A stretch of 64,000 nucleotides of DNA from Amia ocellicauda (lineage: Eukaryota; Chordata; Actinopteri; Amiiformes; Amiidae), in assembly GCF_036373705.1 (NCBI RefSeq), contig NC_089852.1, forward strand, positions 35,170,707-35,234,706, written 5' to 3'. Each line of letters begins with the position of its first letter. The first letter of the stretch is position 1. The notes below the pieces were generated by a model. It was not told the DNA's origin. It worked only from the letters and a program-made list of their open reading frames with translations, and did no database searches. Both the position numbers and the translations under genes were made by a program. Positions 24,643-34,577 of the stretch are shown here, one piece after another.

Positions 24643-26710
24643 GCATTGCATGTCTAAGTGTTTATTTATTTGTTTTATTTTTTATTAAATATATACACTC
24701 ACCTAAAGGATTATTAGGAACACCATACTAATACTGTGTTTGACCCCCTTTCGCCTTCTACGTGGCATTGATTCAACAAGGTGCTGAAAGCATTCTTTAG
24801 AAATGTTGGCCCATATTGATAGGATAGCATCTTGCAGTTGATGGAGATTTGTGGGATGCACATCCAGGGCACGAAGCTCCCGTTCCACCACATCCCAAAG
24901 ATGCTCTATTGGGTTGAGATCTGGTGACTGTGGGGGCCAGTTTAGTACAGTGAACTCATTGTCATGTTCAAGAAACCAATTTGAAATGATTCCACCTTTG
25001 TGACATGGTGCATTATCCTGCTGGAAGTAGCCATCAGAGGATGGGTACATGGTGGTCATAAAGGGACGGACATGGTCAGAAACAATGCTCAGGTAGGCCG
25101 TGGCATTTAAACGATGCCCAATTGGCACTAAGGGGCCTAAAGTGTGCCAAGAAAACATCCCCCACACCATTACACCACCACCACCAGCCTGCACAGTGGT
25201 AACAAGGCATGATGGATCCATGTTCTCATTCTGTTTACGCCAAATTCTGACTCTACCATCTGAATGTCTCAACAGAAATCGAGACTCATCAGACCAGGCA
25301 ACATTTTTCCAGTCTTCAACTGTCCAATTTTGGTGAGCTTGTGCAAATTGTAGCCTCTTTTTCCTATTTGTAGTGGAGATGAGTGGTACCCGGTGGGGTC
25401 TTCTGCTGTTGTAGCCCATCCGCCTCAAGGTTGTACGTGTTGTGGCTTCACAAATGCTTTGCGGCATACCTCGGTTGTAACGAGTGGTTATTTCAGTCAA
25501 AGTTGCTCTTCTATCAGCTTGAATCAGTCGGCCCATTCTCCTCTGACCTCTAGCATCAACAAGGTATTTTCGCCCACAGGACTGCCGCATACTGGATGTT
25601 TTTCCCTTTTCACACCATTCTTTGTAAACCCTAGAAATGGTTGTGCGTGAAAATCCCAGTAACTGAGCAGATTGTGAAATACTCAGACCGGCCCGTCTGG
25701 CACCAACAACCATGCCACGCTCAAAATTGCTTAAATCACCTTTCTTTCCCATTCAGACATTCAGTTTGGAGTTCAGGAGATTGTCTTGACCAGGACCACA
25801 CCCCTAAATGCATTGAAGCAACTGCCATGTGATTGGTTGGTTAGATAATTGCATTAATGAGAAATTGAACAGGTGTTCCTAATAATCCTTTAGGTGAGTG
25901 TATATATAGGGGGGTGTTGTCGTCTTCCAGTATTTCCCTTTACGGTCTTGTATGCTCAATTGACTGACTGACCTTCTGATTTGTGCCCCCGACCATGTCT
26001 CTTGCCTTGTCTTTATCTCTTCCTGCACCTGAGTTCTATACTACAGTGTCTTCCACTTTGTTAATGATATAATTTTTGATTATGTTAAAGGAGACTTACT
26101 CAGGGAAAAATGCTGTCTGATTCAGTTAGCCCTTTAAATGTTTACCTTAGTAGATATAACTTTCATGTTGTGTTTCTGTGCTTTACAATATTTAACTTAA
26201 TTTTACCTTCATTTCAATACCCACCTGCAGAAGCCATGGTGTCATATGATCCCCAGCCTGACTTAATATTTACAAGAGCCTTTCGGGATACCCAAAGACA
26301 CCGTACAAAAAGTCAGAGCAAAACATTAGCAAACAGACAATCAATCTTAAAATGCTCAACAAGGTTTGTGTATTGTGGATGTACATGGGTAGACTGTGGG
26401 TGTGAATGCGCTGGGGTTTGGCTTCCTGGAAATCCGGTCTTGTTAGAGGATGATCTGGGTGCCAGCTCTTCCCCATATAAGGAATTCAAGAACTGTGTAA
26501 AAAGGGCTACTTGACCCAGACATATATCTGTTGTATTTCTCTACCAAGGAGCTGCAGTCCACTCAGTCTCTTTAAAGCTGTAAAAGGGGAAAATAGGATT
26601 TTCTTCCTTGCATTATGCTTTTACTTTATTTTTAAAAAGGAGTGTGTTATTCATCAATATTCCTTTTGTTTTCCAGTTTCACTGTTTTTCAAGAATGGGT
26701 AGCTCTACAT
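24643..26710 (+). pseudogene. 5' remnant of a NEU3-type sialidase gene (plus-strand copy 2)
   Basis: Apart from the Tc1/mariner copy at 24696-25900, this is almost identical to 29259-30144, the promoter and 5' end of the intact gene. It keeps the TATA-like CATATAAGG near 26475, the 5' UTR acceptor and the start codon at 26695-26697. Only 16 coding bases remain: after ATGGGTAGCTCTACAT the sequence switches to the tail of an L2 LINE, and no exon 2 follows. The copy cannot encode an enzyme but may keep an active promoter. Confidence 0.9.
24696..25900 (-). mobile_element. Tc1/mariner element copy B, nearly complete
   Basis: TA-flanked, with CACTCACCTAAAGGATTATT termini on both sides. Minus-strand transposase starts at 25750-25752 (MGKKGDLSNFERG) and keeps the helix-turn-helix, WSDESRF, QQDNAPCH and LNPIEHLWD. 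Relative to the full copy at 58.0 kb a 16-base deletion near 24757 shifts the last residues, so the normal C-terminus is lost. The paralogous sialidase flank at 29.3 kb lacks this element, giving an empty site. Confidence 0.95.
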
Positions 26711-27412
26711 TATTATTATTATTTTTATTTCTTGGCAGATGCCCTTATCCAGGGCAACTTACAACATAAGTGCAAACAAAGTGCAGAAATACAGTTAAGT
26801 ACAAGGCATCAATCATTACAAATTCAATTTAGCTAAAACATAGCAATTCAAACTAATACATTTTACAAATTCCAATTTACAATTTATGTAAATTATGGAG
26901 AGACGAGGGTCTGAAGGTAGCTCGGTGCAGTGTGGTGAGACAGCGGTAGGTGAGGGTCAAAGTCTTGAACTGAATGCGTGCCGCTATCGGGAGCCAGTGG
27001 AGCAGCGTGTGCGAATCGGGGCAGAGAGACACCAGGCGAGCCGCAGAGCTCCGGACGAGCTGGAGCGGCGGGTAGTGGATGCAGGCAGGCCGGCCAGGAG
27101 GGAGTTGCAGTATCCAGGCGGGAGAGGACCAGTGACTGGACGAGCAGCTGAGTCGAGTAGTCGGTGAGGAAGGGACGGATTTGGCGTATATTGCTCAGGA
27201 AGAATCTGCAGGTGTGTGTCAGCGTGGTGATGTGCTGGGTGTAGGAGAGCGCAGGATCTAAGGTGACTCCTAGATTTTTAGTGGAAGAAGAAGGAGAGAG
27301 TGTGGTGGATTCCAAGGGGATCGAGATGGGGAGGTCAGAGGGCAGAAGGTGAGGAAGAGTGGGGGGAAAACAGGAGATCCGATTTGGAGAGGTTGAGCTT
27401 GAGGTGATTTTA
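26711..27412 (-). mobile_element. 5'-truncated L2 LINE inserted in a sialidase exon
   Basis: Starts at the sialidase break with an ATT run and the inverted tail 'cagatgcccttatccagggc'. The minus strand reads as the C-terminal part of an L2-type ORF2: KNLGVTLDPALSYTQHI, SNIRQIRPFLT, LVLSRLD and TAPSYLQTLVSP, with frame damage in between. The reverse transcriptase core is absent. The far end abuts an inverted piece of sialidase intron rather than returning to the exon. Confidence 0.88.
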
Positions 27413-27772
27413 TGAATCCAGGAAAGGCACATTGGATGAGAACTACACAAATATAAACTCTGAGTTCTTGTTTCCCCCTTACATAGTAATTAAGATGCGA
27501 GATTCTGATGACCTGGATCAAAACTACAGAGCAGGTGGGGCAGTCAGCCAATGGGAACTGGAATCATTAGACAGCACAGAAGTTAAAATCTGATCCATAA
27601 TACATACTGTGTCCCAAAAAACACACTTTCCTCATCAGTGCAGTCTCTAGTTAAAGATCTTTCAAATGCCTGAACCCACGCAACACACCATCACTCAGGC
27701 AGTGACCAAGTAACTAGCAAAGCAAATACACTGAAATAATGGACTTTATATGAACTTACATACACAGTGCAT
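27413..27772 (-). repeat. inverted fragment of a sialidase intron
   Basis: Matches 35637-35986, the intron of the minus-strand sialidase gene, in the same window orientation at about 95 percent ('agattctgatgacctggatc', 'cagccaatgggaactggaat'). It carries no exon. It must come from a minus-strand copy of that gene and lies between the L2 and the flank of the intact plus-strand gene, so it marks an old inversion or ectopic junction. Confidence 0.88.
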
Positions 27773-27903
27773 ATAGAGTGTGCTTGTGTAGTAGTTTAGT
27801 TATGTATTTGGTTCATTAACTTCCTCCTTAACTTGGTCGATAAATCATTCACCCATGCAAACTCTAATTGAGAAGATTACCTAGAATATAGGTAATATAA
27901 TAT

Positions 27904-28550
27904 AGATCTGTGGAATTTGGAGGCAAAGTCAACACCTTGAACTTGTGATTCATCAGACCAGGCCACCTTCTTCCATTGCTCCGTGATCCAGTTCTGATGC
28001 TCACGTGCCCATTGTAGGCGCTTTTGGCAGTGGACAGGGGTCAGCATGGGCACCCTGACTGGTCTGTGGCTACGCAGCCCCATACGCAACAAACTGCGAT
28101 GCACTGTGTGTTCTGACACCTTTCTATCAGAACCAGGATTCACTTTTTCAGCAATTTGAGCTACAGTAGCTCGTCTGTTGGATCGGACCACACGGGCCAG
28201 CCTTCGCTCCCCACGTGCATCAATGAGCCTTGACCGCCCATGACCCTGTCGCCGGTTCACCGCTTTTCCTTCCTTGGACCACTTTTGATAGGTACTGACC
28301 ACTGCAGACCGGGAACACCCCACAAGAGCTGCAGTTTTGGAGATGCTCTGACCCATCTAGCCATCACAATTTGGCCCTTGTCAAAGTCGCTCAGATCCTT
28401 ACGCTTGCCCATTTTTCCTGCTTCTAACACATCAACTTTGAGGACAAAATGTTCACTTGCTGCCTAATATATCCCACCCACTGACAGGTGCTAAGATAAC
28501 GAGATTATCGGTGTTATTCACTTCACCTGTCATGGTCATAATGATCGGTG
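27904..28550 (-). mobile_element. second Tc1-like family, deleted and truncated copy
   Basis: Minus strand. One end is intact (ATTATGACC... to CACCGATCA at 28550, next to TA). Transposase reads GQSISKTAALVGCSRSAVV, EGKAVNRRQGHGRSRLIDARG, VAWSDES, then jumps straight to QGVDFASKF, the same deletion junction as at 16.8 kb. The other end stops near 27904 without a terminal repeat. It lies in the 5' flank of the intact sialidase gene. Confidence 0.88.
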
Positions 28551-28989
28551 TATGTCATAGATGTTGCATGTTCTGATTCAGTGTGACATAACATATGAAG
28601 TGCACTATGAAGTGTCATAGGTGTAGTTTAGTTCTCCACATGAATATTTTGATGGAGGATCTTGGTAATAACATGTTGATTGACCCTTAATCGTCACAAA
28701 ATTAACAAAGGGGGTTTCTATTTGTTTGCTCAAGATTAATACTTGTGTTGATTCTCATGAATAAGACTTTTACGGTTTCGGAGGGATTATAAGACTTTTG
28801 GAGAGATCAGATCAAACATTTTTTTAAAGAATAAACTCTACAAATATCCCTGAATTATTGGTTGTCTTTTTAATTCAAAATATTGAGCAACACAATTTTA
28901 ATCCAATAAGGCTGGTCATTGAAATAAAGTAGTTTATTTATTTGTTTATTTGTGCTTCATCTGTCCTGAGAATAAAAAATAAATAAATA

Positions 28990-29258
28990 ACTATATATGT
29001 ATATCTGTTACATCTGCTATCCACACTTCCCCAGTTCACCTCCAGAGGTCATCATCTCCAGAATACTAACCATGTCTCTCACATTCCCCAACTCAATGAC
29101 CAATCGTACAATTAACCTTCCTCAGCACCATGTGCACGTCCACCATCATCCCTCTGCTCCCATTGGACCAGCACTACACATCCCTGTACCCTGCATCCCT
29201 CTGCTCTGTATTAAACCCCCTGCTTCATGCATTCAACATTTAGTCTTGTTAGTTTCTG
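28990..29258. repeat. unidentified CT-rich repeat-like segment
   Basis: A pyrimidine-rich stretch ('cacctccagaggtcatcatc', then 'tgtattaaaccccctgcttc') unlike the AT-rich surroundings and absent from the flank of copy 1. It may be a transposon or LTR remnant; I cannot assign a family. A TA microsatellite follows at 29310-29341. Confidence 0.4.
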
Positions 29259-29306
29259 CATTGCATGTCTAAGTGTTTTTTTTTTTATTTAGTTTATTTT
29301 TATTAA

Positions 29307-29309
<3 letters not shown>

Positions 29310-29341
<32 letters not shown>
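29310..29341. repeat. (TA)n microsatellite
   Basis: About 15 TA units at the site where copy 2 carries the Tc1/mariner insertion. Confidence 0.9.
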
Positions 29342-29344
<3 letters not shown>

Positions 29345-29908
29345 GGGTGTTGTCGTCTTCTAGTATTTCCCTTTACGGTCTTGTATGCTCAATTGACTGA
29401 CTGACCTTCTGATTTGTGCCCCCGACCATGTCTCTTGCCTTGTCTTTATCTCTTCCTGCACCTGAGTTCTATACTACAGTGTCTTCCACTTTGTTAATGA
29501 TATAATTTTTGATTATGTTAAAGGAGACTTACTCGGGGAAAAATGCTGTCTGATTCAGTTAGCCCTTTAAATGTTTACCTTAGTAGATATCACTTTCATG
29601 TTGTGTTTCTGTGCTTTACAATATTTAACTTAATTTTACCTTTGTTTCAATACCCACCTGCAGAAGCCATGGTGTCATATGATCCCCAGCCTGACTTAAT
29701 ATTTACAAGAGCCTTTCGGGATACCCAAAGACACCGTACAAAAAGTCAGAGCAAAACATTAGCAAACAGACAATCAATCTTAAAATGCTCAACAAGGTTT
29801 GTGTATTGTGGATGTACATGGGTAGACTGTGGGTGTGAATGCGCTGGGGTTTGGCTTCCTGGAAATCCGGTCTTGTTAGAGGATGATCTGGGTGCCAGCT
29901 CTTCCCCA

Positions 29909-29914
29909 TATAAG
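29909..29914 (+). promoter_or_regulatory. TATA-like box of the intact plus-strand sialidase gene
   Basis: TATAAG in the conserved context CCATATAAGG, shared by all three plus-strand copies (near 14154 and 26476). About 180 bases downstream a pyrimidine-rich tract ends in CCAG at 30107-30110, 18 bases before the start codon. This suggests a non-coding first exon spliced to the coding one. Confidence 0.5.
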
Positions 29915-30128
29915 GAATTCAAGAACTGTGTAAAAAGGGCTACTTGACCCAGACATATATCTGTTGTATTTCTCTACCAAGGAGCTGCAGTCCACTCAGT
30001 CTCTTTAAAGCTGTAAAAGGGGAAAATAGGATTTTCTTCCTTGCATTATGCTTTTACTTTATTTTTAAAAAGGAAAAGTGTTATTCTTCAATATTCCTTT
30101 TGTTTTCCAGTTTCACTGTTTTTCAAGA

Positions 30129-32784
30129 ATGGGTAGCTCTACATCAAGCAACAATCCCCAGACAACACCAATGGCCCCACTGAACCAAATCGTGTTCAGT
30201 CAGGAGCCCAATGGAGTGACCTACAGAGTCCCGGCCCTTATCTACCTGGAGGAAATCGGCACATTCCTGGCCTTCGCAGAGAAACGCTCCTCACCTGCTG
30301 ATAGTGATGCCAAATACCTGGTGATGAGGAAAGGAAAGATGAACGGTGAATCAGTTCAGGTAAAAGTAATCTATATTTAAGTATCGCTTTGAAGATGGTA
30401 CAGTCTGTTGGTTTAGTACAGTCAGGTGTGAGGATTGAATTGGAATGAAGGATCCTAGTCTGAATGCTCTCACGTTTTTCCATTTCTAATACCCATATAT
30501 GAAAGTTCCAAGAGGTTTATAACAGGATGTATCTTCATTTTGAAATAAGCCTATATTTTTAGCATTGAAATTGTACTTGAATTCACACAAATGTTTTATT
30601 TTCCAAACAAATGTTTTTGAATTAAATTAAAATAATAGTATAGTTGTGAATTAACACATTTTATTATTTAAACAAATGCATACAATTAAGAAGGCACACA
30701 ATTACATATATTAATCGTTAATCCTGAAGTTTCTAACTACTGGACCCTTCACAGAAATCTTGGTGCCAGTCCAGCTGATGGTTACCTAACTTCTGAACTG
30801 GTTTCTGACTTCTATTTACTGAAACGCTGCATTAATGTAACTGTGTTCTCACAGCTATCTCTGTTGTAATGTACTTTACAGTATAATATAATGCATTATA
30901 ATTGTGGTTATAATTTTCCAGAGATGGGGGAAATTCCAGTTAAATTCTGAAATTTAAATTGACAGGAATCAGAAGTACAGAGTTGTAATTGAATAAATCA
31001 AGCTGGAATTTGAAACTGAACAAATGCAATATTTTGTCACAATATATACAGTAAGGTCCAAAAATATTTGGACAGTGACACAATTGTCGTCATTTTTGCT
31101 CTGTACACCACCACAATGAATTTGAAAGGAAACAATCAAGATGTGCTTTAAATATATACTTTAATCTATAATTTGAGGCAAAACACCCCAAGAACAAGCA
31201 GGAACTAAAGACAGCTGCAGTACAGGCCTGGCAGAGCATCACCAGGGAAGAAACCCAGCATCTGGTGATGACTATGGGTTCCAGACTTCAGGCAGTCATT
31301 GACTACACGGGATTTGCAACCAAGTATTGAAACTCACAATGTAATTCATGATTATGTTAGTTTGTGCAAATACTTTTGAGCACCTAAAACAGGGGGGACC
31401 ACATATACAAATGGGTGTGATTCCTACACCGTTCACCCAATTTGGATGTATCTACCCTCAAATTAAAGGTAAAAGTCTTCACTTAAAGCACATATTGATT
31501 GTTTCCTTTCAAATCCATTGTGATGGTGTACAGAGCCAAGATGATGACAATTGTGTCACTGTCCAAATATTTATGTACCTAACTGTATATAATACAACAG
31601 AGATTGAAAATGTGGGCTATAGGACGCTTTCCAGTTGGGACTAATGAAGGAGAAGAATCTTTAAGAGGAATACTCTTAGGCCTGTATATTCTCCATTACA
31701 GCTGTTGCCTAGAAAGAAAAGTAACCTATTTTCTATTCTGATTTTGTTTCCTGACTGGGCTTAACTCTCAATTTGTTTTCAGTGGTCACCCATGCATGAG
31801 CTACAGAGTGTATGTCTACCAGGATATCGCACCATGAGTCCCTGCCCTGTGTATGACAAAAACAACAAAACGCTGTTCCTCTTCTTCATCTGCGTTGATA
31901 AAACTGAGAATGAGCAAAAGTGTAGTGGGATAAACGCAGCCAAACTGTGTTATGTAACCAGCCAAGACAACGGCAAGACCTGGAGCAATATAACTAATTT
32001 GACAGAGAAGGTGATTGGCCAAAGAGAAAAGGATTGGGCGACCTTCGCCGTGGGGCCGGGCCACGGGGTGCAGCTGCAGAGTGGGAGGTTGATTATCCCA
32101 GCCTATGCCTACAACATTTGTGGCTGTAAATGTATTGGGAGTTGCTGTCAATGTAAATGCACACCCAGTTCCTGTATAAGCGGATGCACTTGCTATAAAT
32201 GCGAATGCACTTGCTGTAATCCCACACCATTTGCCTTCTGCATTTATAGAGATGTAGGGCAGGAATGGAAGATGGGAAATCAGATGCCACGGTCACAGTC
32301 ACTAGAGTGTCAAATGGCAGAGGTTCTTGACCACCAGGGAGGGAAGTATTTGTACTGTAATGCCCGCACTAAGTCAGATTACAGGGTAGAAGCTGAAAGT
32401 AAGAACGCAGGTGAAGATTTTGAAGAGAAGAAATCAAAACTAGTGGATGTGAAGAAATCTGGTTGCCAAGGCAGTGTTATTAGCTTCCCTAGGAATGATG
32501 GGAATAGTGGGCTTCTGTATTCCCATCCATCCAGCAGCACAGATAGACGTCAACTAGGCATCTACCTTAATTGTTCACCCAGAGACCCCTCTAAATGGCA
32601 GGACCCTAGGGTCATTTACTCTGGGCCAAGTGGCTATTCTGACCTGGCTTACATTGATGGAACAGAGAGCTTTGGCTGCCTGTTTGAATGTGGGGAAAAA
32701 GACTATCACGAAAAGATTGTGTTTGTTAAATTGCCTATCAATGATGTAATGGGACGCACTGCAGCAGAGACCAGAAATGTGTAA
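30129..32784 (+). CDS. neu3: NEU3-type sialidase with cysteine-rich insertion, 410 residues
   Basis: Exo-alpha-sialidase of the NEU3 family (plasma membrane-associated, prefers gangliosides). Coding exons 30129-30359 (77 codons) and 31783-32784 (333 codons plus stop), GT-AG, phase 0. Motifs: YRVPAL (R33; usual form is F/YRIP), EKRSSPAD with the likely catalytic D58, aspartate box SQDNGKTW (137-144), WATFAVGPGHG, MAE257, CNAR272, RR332-333 before LGIYLN, and GYSDL with the likely catalytic Y362. Residues 190-222 hold 14 cysteines in 33 positions (CGCKC, CCQCKC, CTCYKC, CTCC), placed between the strand PAYAYNI and the second, degenerate aspartate box. Human NEU3 has a short loop there. All expected catalytic residues are present, so activity is plausible. 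The intron holds a deleted Tc1-like element. Which zebrafish neu3 paralogue it matches was not determined. Confidence 0.94.
31049..31585 (+). mobile_element. third Tc1-like family, deleted copy with long inverted ends
   Basis: TA-flanked. Ends CAGTAAGGTCCAAAAATATT and its near complement pair over about 130 bases. Between them 31201-31330 reads as the last 40 or so residues of a Tc1 transposase (ELKTAAVQAWQSIT, then GSRLQAVIDYTGFATKY and stop). The rest of the enzyme is gone. 537 bases long, in the intron of the intact sialidase gene. Confidence 0.9.
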
Positions 32785-33134
32785 ATACAGGACTGCTGCC
32801 ATCAGTTTTGCAGAATGCTCATGTTAAGAGCATCCAACAGAAAAGGCTCTTACTGTAAATGTCTCATTACTGTTTTTAATTTTACTGTTGTCATTCCTTT
32901 GTATCTTCACCATTTAATCATAAATGATATCTAACAATTTCAAGTTGTGTCAGTAGCTTGCTCCCATAGCATCGCAAACACGGTCTGCCACAATCACACA
33001 AAACTCAAGAGCAACATCCCTGAACCTCCCCAGTCTCTGGATTTGCAACACTCCACCCCCCACGTAGGGGGCCGGTTCTGATGGCCTCGTCCTCCTGGCC
33101 AGACTGTCGTTCCCTCAGCCAAGGGGTCAGGACA

Positions 33135-33140
33135 AATAAA
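33135..33140 (+). terminator. poly(A) signal of the plus-strand sialidase gene
   Basis: AATAAA about 350 bases after the stop codon, at the same place as in pseudogene copy 1 (18704-18709). Conservation between diverged copies supports use. Confidence 0.6.
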
Positions 33141-33387
33141 CTCCATCACTTCAATCACTACTCTCTTCCACCTATTTATATAGGGGGTTGTATGAACTAC
33201 TCAACTGACGTTTACTGTTGTCATTTGTTTTTAATCCTCAGAACATGCTATTATGTGTATGAATCCTTCTGTGTGGTGCAGTGGTATCTCATTTCATATC
33301 TTTAACTTTCCCTGATAATTTGCATAACCATGTTTAAGAGAAAGTCTTGTATTAAATGTCATAGCTTCTCCTAAGTAGCAACCACCT

Positions 33388-34255
33388 TCTGCTAAGAAAT
33401 AAATAATAATAATGTGAGACAACTTTCCTGGATTCTCCCATACTCCATAAATGTGTAAAGAGCTCTTTTTTTCTCTCTGACTGGAGAGTTGTCAAATGAA
33501 CTGACAAAATTAGTCATTGCATCTAAAAAATACTGGACTGAATGGACCACAGCGCCCTATGATGGACTTCAGTCAAAGATGATTAATTGATCCAGTTCAC
33601 ACGGATTGATTGTTCGGAGACATCAGCCGCCAGCAAGTCCTGAGAAGTTCTACCTTCACAACTGAAGCCTGTAAGGGCTGTGTGACTGATTTGTGACGGA
33701 GAATTATTACATTGTAAAGCAAATAGAAAAGATTATCATGACTTTTATTAGTACTGGTAGAATTACATACAAGTTAGGAGTAAGGTTGTGAAAATTAACA
33801 AAACATTTTATTTTGTACTTTATAATCAAAATATTAGATTCAAGATGATTTATCTTTTTTTTTCAACAATTGCTATTAAATGAAATACAATATATATCCT
33901 GCTTGCTTTCAAATTGAATTCGTGTATCTCACTGAATTGTTTTGTTTATCATTAAAGGATTAGAAAAGTGGAATTGGTTTAGTTTATGTGTTTTGGTTTC
34001 TTGGCAAAACAAAGTAGTAGTTGAAGGCTGCATTGGGGCAACAATAATAGGCTGGAGATGATGGTCAATTAAGCGAGGATATTTATTTCCAAAGAAGACA
34101 CAGGGTTCTGGAGGTTTTAGAGTCCAGTTCTGATAATTGGGTATGAATGGTTACACAGACTTTTTATAGATCGCAAAAAGGGAACTGATTCCAATTGTAC
34201 AACTAAAAAGAGAGCATGTCTGAATCCCTTCCATAAGACCTCATTAATGCTTATC
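33388..34255. repeat. duplicated block, paralogous to 22688-23530
   Basis: Second copy of the block described at 22.7 kb. It begins with only the last 20 or so bases of the L2-like tail ('tctgctaagaaataaataat'), so about 586 bases present in the other copy (22102-22687) were deleted here. No gene inside. Confidence 0.88.
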
Positions 34256-34462
34256 TAAATAAATACTGATGCATGCAGGTCATCATACTCTAAGCACCCC
34301 CCACCCCTCCTCTATGTTTTGGCCATCCCTTGTGCTGAGTAGTCATGTCTTCAGAGTGAGGGAGAGGTTGCCAGCACATCACTTCACACTACTGGTTTCT
34401 CAATCTTGACCCAAGCGTAACCTGAAATCAATCTCATTTATGGAACTTAAAGAAAAGCACCA

Positions 34463-34468
34463 TTTATT
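34463..34468 (-). terminator. poly(A) signal of the minus-strand sialidase gene
   Basis: TTTATT on the plus strand, AATAAA on the gene strand, about 110 bases after the stop codon. Confidence 0.6.
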
Positions 34469-34577
34469 CTGAAAACAGAAAAAGTAGGGAAGAGCTTATT
34501 TTATGCATGCTTGCATTATTCTACTAGTTCTACTAATCTGACATAAGGCGTGGAGATGTCAACTATATGGAAGTGCT

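Noticed and set aside
26110-26514. 134-codon open frame, repeated almost identically at 29543-29947
   Set aside because: Both lie in the duplicated sialidase promoter and 5' UTR, including the TATA-like box. They match only because the DNA is about 99 percent identical, and the frame is not kept in copy 1.
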